Of a DNA stretch of 16,808 nucleotides, positions 1-6,864 are shown in pieces; position 1 is the stretch's first letter, and every line of letters starts with the position of its first letter. Both the position numbers and the translations under genes were made by a program. The notes under the pieces were generated by a model. That model was not told the origin of the DNA, searched no databases, and saw nothing but the letters and a program-made list of their open reading frames with translations. The stretch covers positions 1 to 16,808 of the forward strand of contig CANCOY010000080.1 of assembly GCA_947379865.1 (NCBI GenBank). The letters run 5' to 3'. The DNA comes from Acetobacteraceae bacterium (GTDB taxonomy: Bacteria; Pseudomonadota; Alphaproteobacteria; Zavarziniales; Zavarziniaceae).

Positions 1-1096
1 CGCGTTCCACCACCGCCACGCCAAAGCCCTCCAGGCCCGAGACCTTGAGGGGGTTGTTGGTCATCAGCCGCACCTGCGAGAAGCCGAGCAGCGAAAGCAT
101 GCGGGCGGCGGCGGCAAAGACGCGCTCGTCCGGCTCAAAGCCCAGACGCTCGTTCGCCTCCACGGTGTCAAAGCCCTGATCCTGCAGGCGATAGGCCCGC
201 AGCTTGTTCACAAGGCCAATGCCGCGCCCTTCCTGGGCCAGATACAGCAGCACGCCGCCGCCCGCCTCGGCGATGGCGCGGATGGCGCCGCGCAGCTGCT
301 CGCCACAATCGCAGCGCATTGAGCCCAGCAGATCGCCCGTAAAGCATTCCGAATGCAGCCGCGCCAGCACCGGCGCCGAGCGCGAGGGATCGCCAATCAC
401 AATGGCCAGATGCTCGATGCCGCCGTCACGCGGGCGAAAGGCGACAATGCGGGTGTTCTCGGCATCGGCCAGCGGCACCCGGGCATCGCCCACCATCACC
501 AGGCCATCCGCCGCCGCCGCCGCATAGGCCGCCACGTCGGCTTGCGAGACAGACAGCAGGCCATGGGCGGCGGCCCAGATTTGCCCCCCCTCGTGCCCCC
601 CCTCATGTCCATCCCAGGCGGGGGCGGCGCCGCTTGTGGTCACCACCACCGTCAGGGCCGAGGGCAGCAGCTGTGCCAGCTTGGCCAGCTGCACCGCCGC
701 CAGATCAGCCGCTGTCGGCACCCGCGCATCACGGCGCAGCGGCCCGCGCAGGGGGTTGGTGAGGTCGCCCGTGGGGTCGGCCAGGCTTTGCACCAGCGCC
801 GCATCGAAATGGGGGGAGAGCGCCAGCAGCACCGGATCCTCGCCCTTGGGGGAGAGCTTCAGCACCTCCACCCGCCGGGCGGTAACCGCAATGGCCGGGC
901 GGGCGCCCGCCAGCCGCTCCAGCAGGGCCAGCCCCTCGGCCGAGGCATATTCGGTTGCCAGCACCAGCAGCGGTGCGGCCGCGCCCCCGGTGATGACAAG
1001 CGGCAGGCCCCGGCGCAGGTCGCCAACGGCACGGTCAACGGCCACAAGGCCGGGGTTGGACGCGGGCGCGTCAGGGGAGTTGGGCGATGCAGACAT
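1..1096 (-). CDS. ribA: GTP cyclohydrolase II, 3' end cut by window edge
   Basis: Opens GTP to 2,5-diamino-6-ribosylamino-pyrimidinone phosphate plus formate, the first step of riboflavin synthesis, in the cytoplasm. The zinc-site cysteines are visible as SECFTGDLLGSMRCDCGEQL (C251, C262, C264), followed by YLAQEGRGIGLVNKLRAY, DTVEANERLGF and, near the window edge, MTNNPLKVSGLEGFGV, all typical of the family. The catalytic part begins near residue 215. The roughly 200 residues before it are an Ala/Leu-rich extension of the kind seen in long alphaproteobacterial RibA proteins. It faintly resembles a DHBP-synthase fold but lacks the acidic DDEDRENEG-type motif, so it is probably not a working RibB. 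The start is the ATG at 1096-1094 (MSASPNSPDAP). The gene is divergent from the response regulator at 1280. Family assignment is very secure; the role of the extension is unknown. Confidence 0.95.
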   Translation of the reverse strand, partial: MSASPNSPDAPASNPGLVAVDRAVGDLRRGLPLVITGGAAAPLLVLATEYASAEGLALLERLAGARPAIAVTARRVEVLKLSPKGEDPVLLALSPHFDAALVQSLADPTGDLTNPLRGPLRRDARVPTAADLAAVQLAKLAQLLPSALTVVVTTSGAAPAWDGHEGGHEGGQIWAAAHGLLSVSQADVAAYAAAAADGLVMVGDARVPLADAENTRIVAFRPRDGGIEHLAIVIGDPSRSAPVLARLHSECFTGDLLGSMRCDCGEQLRGAIRAIAEAGGGVLLYLAQEGRGIGLVNKLRAYRLQDQGFDTVEANERLGFEPDERVFAAAARMLSLLGFSQVRLMTNNPLKVSGLEGFGVAVVER

Positions 1097-1136
1097 CTGG
1101 CGTTTCCTTCTGGCCCCAGTCTAGGCCCCGGCCCGT

Positions 1137-1194
1137 TTCCTGTCATGGGCCCTTCCTGTCATGGGCCCTTCCTGGCCCCTTCCTGTCATGGCCC
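1137..1194. repeat. 16-bp tandem repeat in ribA/regulator intergenic
   Basis: Two identical 16-bp units TTCCTGTCATGGGCCC stand head to tail at 1137-1152 and 1153-1168. They are followed by a shortened unit TTCCTGGCCCC (1169-1179) and a near-complete one TTCCTGTCATGGCCC (1180-1194). A more diverged relative (TTCCTTCTGGCCCC) lies nearer ribA at 1104-1117. GGGCCC inside each full unit is palindromic. The array sits between the divergent ribA and regulator starts. It could be slippage-derived filler or a set of protein sites; nothing here decides. Confidence 0.85.
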
Positions 1195-1223
1195 TGTATG
1201 AAGAGGCGGTGCACATCTGCGGG

Positions 1224-1252
1224 CTGGCACAAATGAAGCCCCACGTTATAAA
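1224..1252 (+). promoter_or_regulatory. Candidate sigma-70 promoter of the response regulator
   Basis: CTGGCA (1224-1229, 4 of 6 to TTGACA) and TATAAA (1247-1252, 5 of 6 to TATAAT) are separated by exactly 17 bp in otherwise GC-rich DNA. A start of transcription about 7 bp after the -10 would fall near 1259-1260, on the A of an ATG, leaving almost no leader. This is a prediction from consensus match only. Confidence 0.45.
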
Positions 1253-1259
1253 TCACCCC

Positions 1260-1283
1260 ATGTCAGGCGCGGCCACCTCATGA
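1260..1283 (+). other. Seven-codon mini-ORF overlapping the regulator start
   Basis: ATG at 1260 opens a reading frame encoding MSGAATS whose TGA stop (1281-1283) overlaps the regulator's ATG (1280-1282) as ATGA. No Shine-Dalgarno precedes it, but the predicted transcription start lies at or one base before its ATG, so it could be read as a leaderless message and couple translation into the regulator. Such a short frame can arise by chance. Confidence 0.2.
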
Positions 1284-1969
1284 GCACCCCCCGACGGCTG
1301 TTGCTGGCCGTGGCCACCGCCCCCCTGCGCGAGGCCCTGGCGGGGGAAGTGGTGCGGGCCGGCTGGCTGGCAACCCCCCTTGCCAATGCCGAGGCGGTTG
1401 CCGCCGCTGCCCCGGATCATGACCTGCTGCTGCTCGATGCCGACCTGGGCGAGGCGGCGGCGCTGGAGCTGTGCCGCAGCCTGCGCGCCTCGGGCTTTGC
1501 CCGGGGGATCATCCTGATGCTGCCGGCCCCGCGCGCCACCGCCCTTGGCCGGGCGGCGCTGGAGGCCGGCGCCGACGAATGCCTGTCGCGCCCCTTCCGC
1601 GCCGGCCACCTCAGCCCCCGGCTGGAGGCCGTCTTCACCCGGCGGGCCGGTGAGCAGGCGCGCGAGGCCGGCGTGGCACTGGGCAGCTGGACCTTCCGCC
1701 TGTCTGCCAAGCAGCTGATGGACGCCAGCGGCCGGGCCGTGCGCCTGACAGAAAAAGAAGCGGCTTTGCTGCACCACCTGCACCGCGCCCACCCCGCCCC
1801 CGTCGCGCGCGAGACCCTGCTGGCCGACATCTGGGGCTATGGCAGCGGCATCGACACCCATACCCTGCAAACCCACATCTACCGCCTGCGCCGCAAGATC
1901 GCCGCCAGCAACCCCGACGCCCCCCTCATCCTGAGTGATGACGGCGGCTACAGGCTGGGCATGGGCTAA
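1280..1969 (+). CDS. OmpR/PhoB-type response regulator with degenerate receiver
   Basis: A 229-residue two-domain regulator. Residues 1-115 are receiver-like and about 130-228 form an OmpR-type winged-helix DNA-binding domain (RLTEKEAALLHHLH, then a recognition region THTLQTHIYRLRRKI, ending in GGYRLGMG). D53 (LLLLDADLG) sits where the phospho-acceptor should be. The acidic pair near the N-terminus is replaced by neutral residues (LLLAVATAP), the conserved Ser/Thr is P82 (LMLPAP), and the switch lysine is R104 (LSRPF). By family knowledge this set is needed for Mg-dependent phosphorylation, so the protein may work without it or with altered signalling. No histidine kinase gene is adjacent. 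Targets are unknown; divergent ribA and the downstream porin are positional candidates only. The Shine-Dalgarno upstream of 1280 is weak. Confidence 0.88.
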   Translation: MSTPRRLLLAVATAPLREALAGEVVRAGWLATPLANAEAVAAAAPDHDLLLLDADLGEAAALELCRSLRASGFARGIILMLPAPRATALGRAALEAGADECLSRPFRAGHLSPRLEAVFTRRAGEQAREAGVALGSWTFRLSAKQLMDASGRAVRLTEKEAALLHHLHRAHPAPVARETLLADIWGYGSGIDTHTLQTHIYRLRRKIAASNPDAPLILSDDGGYRLGMG

Positions 1970-2218
1970 AGATCCCGTCGACCACCGCAGGGCCCCAGGA
2001 CAATGGCGCAAAACATTTGTTGCGTTCATGCAACACTCTGGAGCAGGGCTTTTTGCCGCTGCTGCGGCTGATCTGTTTTCAGCAAGGCAAATACAGCAAA
2101 AAATTACCAAATTCCTAATTATGTGCCAAAATGGGTTAACCTTGGATTAAAACAAGAATTGACGAACAAGGACAAGAAATGTTTCTCAGGCGAACCCCCG
2201 AAACCAAGGATGGTTCCA
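1970..2218 (+). promoter_or_regulatory. AT-rich intergenic leader before the beta-barrel gene
   Basis: This 249-bp stretch holds no convincing gene. It has an inverted repeat at 2018-2035 (TGTTGC, 6-bp loop, GCAACA) that could be an operator, and a short GCCGC/GCGGC hairpin at 2055-2068 followed by a modest T-run that might weakly end the regulator transcript. From about 2090 it becomes strongly A/T-rich, unlike the rest of the window, as expected for a promoter and leader of a highly expressed envelope gene. I could not pick a confident -35/-10 pair. Confidence 0.4.
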
Positions 2219-2938
2219 ATGTATGCAGCAAAGCTGAAGTTCGGTTGCGCAGCCCTTGCGCTGCTCGTATTTTCTGGCACTTCAAATATAGCTAATGCGG
2301 CCGACGCGGCAGCTAATAGCTGGAATGGGTTCTATGTTGGTGTGACCACCGGCTATGGCTCAGGTTCGGGCAAGTCGGCGGGCGAGTATCAGGGCGGCTC
2401 CACTGACTCGCTCTCGAATGACATCGAATGGCGTGGTGGCCTGTTTGGTGCCCAGATCGGCGCCGACATGGAAGTCGCCCATGGCATCGTCGCAGGTCTG
2501 CGTGGCATGTATTCTGGCAGCACGATTCAGGGCAACGGCAATGACTTCTATTGCCAGACCGACGGCGCCCGCGCCGGGAGTTGCTCGGGTGATGACACGG
2601 CCGAGCTGACGAGCCTTGCCTCCATCACGGCCCGCCTTGGCTTCGAAGTGAAGTCTGGCACCCTGCTCTACGCCCAGGCCGGCTACGCCCGCGGCAATGC
2701 ACATCTCACCTATCACCCCAGCACCTATGACTATTCCTATGAGGCCGACAAAACCCTCGGTGGCTACACCGTCGGCGCCGGTGTCGAGACCCAGGTGCTT
2801 GGCAACATCTCGGCCTTTGCCGAAGCCAATTACTATGACCTTGGCAAGCCGGGCGTGACCTTTGACGATTCGTCTTATTCCACGCGTCTGAAGGTGGACC
2901 TGATGACGGCCAATGTGGGCCTGAACATCCGGTTCTAG
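2219..2938 (+). CDS. Outer-membrane beta-barrel protein (Omp25/Omp31-like porin family)
   Basis: A 239-residue secreted envelope protein. Residues 1-27 are a signal peptide (two lysines, a hydrophobic core ALALLVF, and an ANA-type cleavage site near A27/A28). The mature part starts with NSWNGFYVGVTTGYG, the first-strand motif of small alphaproteobacterial barrels, and ends VGLNIRF with the terminal Phe recognised by the Bam machinery. Alternating strands suggest an eight-stranded barrel. A Cys pair (C112, C122) in one loop may form a disulfide. The start at 2219 is chosen over 2210 because AAGGA at 2206-2210 lies 8 bp before it but abuts the other ATG. The gene has an AT-rich leader in front and an intrinsic terminator behind, so it is probably a single-gene transcript. 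Whether it is a pore or structural protein cannot be told. Confidence 0.88.
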   Translation: MYAAKLKFGCAALALLVFSGTSNIANAADAAANSWNGFYVGVTTGYGSGSGKSAGEYQGGSTDSLSNDIEWRGGLFGAQIGADMEVAHGIVAGLRGMYSGSTIQGNGNDFYCQTDGARAGSCSGDDTAELTSLASITARLGFEVKSGTLLYAQAGYARGNAHLTYHPSTYDYSYEADKTLGGYTVGAGVETQVLGNISAFAEANYYDLGKPGVTFDDSSYSTRLKVDLMTANVGLNIRF

Positions 2939-2949
2939 GACTGCTTTCT

Positions 2950-2991
2950 CCTCCCCGGCTTGGCGCCCGTCGCCGCCGGGGAGGGGTTTTT
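2950..2991 (+). terminator. Rho-independent terminator after the beta-barrel gene
   Basis: A perfect 10-bp stem, CCTCCCCGGC (2950-2959) pairing with GCCGGGGAGG (2975-2984), closes a 15-nt loop and is followed by GG and five T residues (2987-2991). It begins 11 bp after the stop codon and separates this gene from the TPR-sulfotransferase gene. Confidence 0.9.
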
Positions 2992-3048
2992 CATCGCCGC
3001 CCTGCCCCGTCTCCGGGGTGTTGCCTTGTGGGACGGAAGATCGCCAGC

Positions 3049-4983
3049 ATGTCCAAGCCACCTGCCCCGCAGCCTGGCGCCACCGCCCCCAGCCTCTTCC
3101 AGCGCGGCCTTGCCCTCCACAAGCAGAACAATCTGCCGGGCGCCATGGCGCTTTACCGGCAAAGCCTGGCGGACGAGGGGGCCAGTCACAAGACTCTCTA
3201 TCATCTTGGCCTGGCGCTTTTCACGTCCAACAAGCTGCCAGAGGCGCTGGACTATTTTGGCAAGGCTGCGGCCGCTGATGGCGGGCAGGCGCATATCTTT
3301 CATTATCAGGGCCTGACCCACTTCCGGCTCGGCCATCTGGACCAGGCCGTGGTCTCTTTTCGCCGGGCCCTTGCGGTGGCGCCCAAGTCGCCGGCAACGC
3401 TCAACAATCTGGCCTTCGTCTTCCAGACAAAAGAGGACTACGGCCAGGCCGAGCGTCTCTATCGCGAGGCACTGGCCGCCAATCCCGTTTACGCCGAGGC
3501 CCACAACAATCTGGGCAATACCCTGTTCAAGCTGGAGCGCCCGGACGAGGCGATTGCCTGTTTCAGGCGCGCCCTTGGCATCGAACCGAATTATTTCGAG
3601 GCCCATACCAACTGGGGAAATGTGCTGGCGGCGGGCGGCAGCTATGACGAGGCCATCTCGCACTACCGCCAGGCCCTGCGCATCAACCCGAAGGATGCCG
3701 AGAGCCTTGCCTCCATTGCCCGCGTTCTCAACAAGCAGGGCCTTGTGGAAGAGGCGCTGACCTATTGGAGAAAGAGCCTGGTCCTCGCGCCGAGCGATGT
3801 CGCCACCCTGAACCATGCCGGCGTGGCGCTGCGGGAACTGGGGCGGACAGACGAGGCGATGAAGTATTTCGAAAAGGCCCTGAGCCTGGCGCCGAACAGG
3901 GGACTGTCCTACCTGAACATCGCGACCACGCGGCAGTTTGATACCCAAAGTGCCTATTTCAAGGGTGCCCAGGACCTTCTTGACAATCCCTCGGTGCCAG
4001 ACCTTGACCGCTGCAGCGCCGAATTTGCCGTGGCCCGCGCTTTTGCCAAGGATGAGCTTTTCGCAGAGTCTTTTGCGAGTTTCGCGCGGGCAAACCAGAT
4101 CAAGAAACGCTCGATCCAGTACGATGAAACCGGAGCGCTTTCTGGTTTTTCCGAACTGAGGGAGGCCTTCACCCCCGACCTCTTCGAGAAGTTCTCGGGC
4201 CATGGCCACAGCTCGGACCGGCCCATCTTCATTCTTGGCATGCCCCGCTCTGGCACAACCCTGCTGGAGCAGATCGTATCCAGCCATCCGGAGGTGTTCG
4301 GCGCCGGCGAACTGGCCACCATGGGCAATGTGGCGGGCCAGATTGCCGAGCGGGTGAAGCAGCGCTTTCCCGAGGCCATGCACCATCTGCCCCCCGGCGA
4401 TCTGCGCAGCTTTGCCGAGGCCTATCTTGGCCAGGCCCATTCCAGGGCCCCCAAAGAGGCGCGCCGCGTAACCGACAAGATGCCATCAAACTTTATGATG
4501 GTGGGACTGATCGCAACCCTTTACCCCAACGCCAAGATCATCCTCACCCAGCGTGACCCGCGCGACGTCGCCATGTCCTGCTTCTCGATCCTCTTTGCCA
4601 CAGGCCAGGACCACACCTACAACCTGGCCGAACTTGGCCGATACCTCGTGCGCTACTACGACCTGGTTGATTACTGGAAGCGTGTGATCCCGGCGCACCA
4701 GTTGCTGGAGGTATCGTATGAGCGGCTGGTGGGCGACCTTGAGGCCAATGTGCGCCGGGTGATCGACCATTGCGGCCTCGACTGGCATCCGGACTGCCTC
4801 GACTTCCAGAACAACAAGCGCTCCGTGCGCACCGCCAGCGTGACCCAGGTGAGGCAGGCCCTGTTCACCTCCTCCATCGGCCGCTGGCGCCCCTATGCGC
4901 CTTATATCACCGAACTCCTCGATATCCTCGAAGCCAGCCCCCTCGCCGCCGCCGCCATGCGCGACAGCGAGAACGCGGGCTGA
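3049..4983 (+). CDS. TPR-repeat sulfotransferase family protein
   Basis: A 644-residue protein joining an N-terminal TPR superhelix (about residues 14-300, roughly eight repeats, e.g. AEAHNNLGNTLFKLERPDEA) to a C-terminal PAPS-dependent sulfotransferase domain. The PAPS 5'-phosphosulfate loop is GMPRSGTT (397-404) and the 3'-phosphate-binding segment is RDPRDVAMSCF (from R502). VRTASVTQVRQ near the end is typical of this bacterial family. It likely transfers sulfate to a protein or glycan recognised by the TPRs; the acceptor is unknown. No signal peptide is seen, so it should act in the cytoplasm. The ATG at 3049 is chosen because GGACGGAAG lies about 9 bp upstream; an in-frame GTG at 3028 is less likely. 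Its stop is 10 bp from that of the convergent MDR gene, with no terminator visible between them. Confidence 0.9.
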   Translation: MSKPPAPQPGATAPSLFQRGLALHKQNNLPGAMALYRQSLADEGASHKTLYHLGLALFTSNKLPEALDYFGKAAAADGGQAHIFHYQGLTHFRLGHLDQAVVSFRRALAVAPKSPATLNNLAFVFQTKEDYGQAERLYREALAANPVYAEAHNNLGNTLFKLERPDEAIACFRRALGIEPNYFEAHTNWGNVLAAGGSYDEAISHYRQALRINPKDAESLASIARVLNKQGLVEEALTYWRKSLVLAPSDVATLNHAGVALRELGRTDEAMKYFEKALSLAPNRGLSYLNIATTRQFDTQSAYFKGAQDLLDNPSVPDLDRCSAEFAVARAFAKDELFAESFASFARANQIKKRSIQYDETGALSGFSELREAFTPDLFEKFSGHGHSSDRPIFILGMPRSGTTLLEQIVSSHPEVFGAGELATMGNVAGQIAERVKQRFPEAMHHLPPGDLRSFAEAYLGQAHSRAPKEARRVTDKMPSNFMMVGLIATLYPNAKIILTQRDPRDVAMSCFSILFATGQDHTYNLAELGRYLVRYYDLVDYWKRVIPAHQLLEVSYERLVGDLEANVRRVIDHCGLDWHPDCLDFQNNKRSVRTASVTQVRQALFTSSIGRWRPYAPYITELLDILEASPLAAAAMRDSENAG

Positions 4984-4993
4984 TGGGCGGGAG

Positions 4994-6007
4994 CTAAACC
5001 AGCACGATCTTCCCCGCCAGTTTCGCATTGCCCAGCAGGTCTTGGGCGCGGGCGGCGTCCGCAAGGGGGACGCGTTCGGCGATTACGGGGGTGATCTTGC
5101 CGTCGGCCAGCAGGGCAAAGAGGCTGGCGAGGTCCTGGCGGTAGAGGCTGCGGCGGCGGTCGCGCCAGGCGGTGATGATATAGGGGGTAATGGCCTTGTT
5201 ATCGCCGAACAGCTTCAAGGGCGTATAGCGCGGCATGCCCAGCAGGGCGCGGGCCGCACCAATCAGATTGCGGCGGCCGCCCGACAGCGCATCATAAAAG
5301 CCATAGCACACCAGCGTGCCCGTGGGCGCCAGCGCCGCATAAGAGCGCTTCCAGTGCGCCCCGCCAATGGGGTCGAACACCGCCAGCACGCCGTCGCCAT
5401 CGCGCTTTACCCGCGCCACGAAATCCTCGGTCCGGTAATCAATGGGGATGCCGCCCAGCTCTGCCACCAGCTTGTGTTTGCCGGCAGAGGCCGTGCCATA
5501 GCAGGTGAGGCCAGCCAGCCGGCCCAGCTGCAACAGGGCCGTGCCCACGCCGCCCGCCGCACCATGCACCAGCACCGCGTCGCCCGCCGCCACATGGGCG
5601 CAGCGGTGCAGCATCTGCCAGGCGGTGAGGTAGTTCAGCACCAGGCTGACCGCCTCCGCCGGGTCAAGCCCGTCGGGCACCGGCACCACGTCGTCGGCCT
5701 GTGCCAGCACATGGCGGGCATAGCAGCCGTGCACGGTGAGGGCCGCCACGTTGTCGCCCACGGCGAGGCCGGTCACCCCCGATCCAAGGGCGGCGACCGT
5801 GCCCACCACGTCATAGCCCGGCGTCAGCGGAAAGGGCGGGGCGCCGGGATAGAGCCCCTCGCGCATCACCACATCCGCATAGGCCACGCCCGAGGCGGCG
5901 GCGCGGATCAGCACCTCGCCGGGGCCGGGCACCGGCATGGGCTCGGCAACCAGCTTCAGCATTTCTGGCCCGCCACGGGCGGCGACGATGATGCGTTCGT
6001 TCTGCAT
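4994..6007 (-). CDS. Zinc-independent MDR oxidoreductase (quinone oxidoreductase-like)
   Basis: A 337-residue NAD(P)H-dependent medium-chain reductase. The N-terminal GroES-like half includes PGPGEVLIRAAASGV and TPGYDVVGTVAALG. The Rossmann half carries the nucleotide-binding loop HGAAGGVGTALLQLG (148-162) after NYLTAWQML. The cysteines and histidine that bind zinc in alcohol dehydrogenases are absent, placing it with quinone oxidoreductase/enoyl-reductase-like members. The substrate cannot be read from sequence, though this branch usually reduces quinones or alpha,beta-unsaturated carbonyls. The start at 6007 is preceded by AAGGATCC at suitable distance. It is the second gene after a nitroreductase, 37 bp away on the same strand, so the pair is probably one redox or detoxification operon. 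Confidence 0.88.
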   Translation of the reverse strand: MQNERIIVAARGGPEMLKLVAEPMPVPGPGEVLIRAAASGVAYADVVMREGLYPGAPPFPLTPGYDVVGTVAALGSGVTGLAVGDNVAALTVHGCYARHVLAQADDVVPVPDGLDPAEAVSLVLNYLTAWQMLHRCAHVAAGDAVLVHGAAGGVGTALLQLGRLAGLTCYGTASAGKHKLVAELGGIPIDYRTEDFVARVKRDGDGVLAVFDPIGGAHWKRSYAALAPTGTLVCYGFYDALSGGRRNLIGAARALLGMPRYTPLKLFGDNKAITPYIITAWRDRRRSLYRQDLASLFALLADGKITPVIAERVPLADAARAQDLLGNAKLAGKIVLV

Positions 6008-6044
6008 GGCCGGATCCTTTTTCAGGTGATGGGGCAGCCGTTGT

Positions 6045-6731
6045 TCACAGGCCGTGGAACGAGACGGTGTCGCCCAGCTCCGCCCGGTCGGTGCGCAGGG
6101 TGTTGATGGGATGCGCCATGTCGGCGTGGCCCAGCGCCATGCCGGCAAACAGCATCAGTTCAGGCGGCATGGCAAAGAATTCGGCCACCGTCTTGTGCCA
6201 CATGGCCCAGGCTTCCTGGGCGCAGCTGTGCAGGCCGTGCTCGCGCGCCAGCAGCATGATGGTCTGCATGTACATGCCAAGGTCCGACCACTGGCCCCCC
6301 TGCATGTCGCGGTCGATGGCAAAGAACAGGCCCACGGGGGCGCCGAAGAAATCATAGTTCTTGGCCAATTGGGTAAGGCGGCCGCGCTTGTCCTCACGCC
6401 CGATGCCGAGGGTGGCATAAAGGTCCTCGCCGCACTTGAAGCGGCGGCTGCGATAGGGGTCCTTCAGGGTGGGGGGATAGATCTGATATTCCGTGCCCTC
6501 GCCCATGGGGGTGACTTGCTGGCGCTCCTGGATCAGGGCCCGGAAGCGCGCCATCTCGTCGCCGGCCAGCACCCAGACATGCCAGGGCTGCAGATTGCCG
6601 CCAGACGGCGCCCGCCTCGCCGCCTCCAGGATCTGGCGCACCATCTGGCCATCCACCGGCTTGTCGAGAAAGGCGCGCGCGGAAAACCGGCTCGCCACTG
6701 CGTCTGAAACCTTCACGGAAACCCCCCTCAT
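6045..6731 (-). CDS. Nitroreductase family FMN-dependent oxidoreductase
   Basis: A 228-residue member of the nitroreductase fold, which uses FMN and NAD(P)H to reduce nitroaromatics, quinones or similar compounds as a dimer in the cytoplasm. The N-terminal FMN-phosphate contact SRFSARAFLDKPV, then ARRAPSGGNLQPWHVWVL, and the C-terminal region with GMALGHADMAHPINTLRTDR are characteristic. Length matches the family. The ATG at 6731 has a poor ribosome-binding site. A GTG at 6716 (MKVSDAV) lies 5 bp after an AGGGGGG run and may be the true start, which would shorten the protein by five residues. It is first in a minus-strand operon with the MDR gene and divergent from the GMC gene across about 130 bp. 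Confidence 0.88.
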   Translation of the reverse strand: MRGVSVKVSDAVASRFSARAFLDKPVDGQMVRQILEAARRAPSGGNLQPWHVWVLAGDEMARFRALIQERQQVTPMGEGTEYQIYPPTLKDPYRSRRFKCGEDLYATLGIGREDKRGRLTQLAKNYDFFGAPVGLFFAIDRDMQGGQWSDLGMYMQTIMLLAREHGLHSCAQEAWAMWHKTVAEFFAMPPELMLFAGMALGHADMAHPINTLRTDRAELGDTVSFHGL

Positions 6732-6864
6732 TCACTGGCCACGGTCTGGCCATCGTCGGCAAAGCTTAATGCCATGGGGGGAAGCAGAGAAGGGCGGCCC
6801 GCCTGCCTGCCTGCTTGACGCTGCCGCCGCCATCAGCCCCAATTTCCAAAAGGGGGGCGGCGCC

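Noticed and set aside
1097..1279. FMN riboswitch upstream of ribA
   Set aside because: I could not find the conserved RFN-element pattern; the region is mostly the tandem repeat and promoter-like DNA.
2018..2035. Inverted repeat TGTTGC-GCAACA as a terminator of the regulator gene
   Set aside because: Only a 6-bp stem and no T-run; kept only as a possible operator in the leader description.
2935..4440. Long minus-strand open frame of about 500 codons opposite the TPR-sulfotransferase gene
   Set aside because: Mirror of a high-GC gene; the plus strand encodes clear TPR and PAPS motifs, while this frame shows no recognisable domain and a Gly/Ala/Arg-heavy composition.
4895..6106. Plus-strand open frame of about 400 codons over the MDR gene
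   Set aside because: Antisense to an unmistakable oxidoreductase; His/Gln/Arg-rich composition typical of a shadow frame.
6493..6864. N-terminal extension of the GMC frame upstream of 6865
   Set aside because: It crosses the divergent nitroreductase gene and intergenic DNA; the ATG at 6865 has a good ribosome-binding site and begins directly at the FAD-binding strand.
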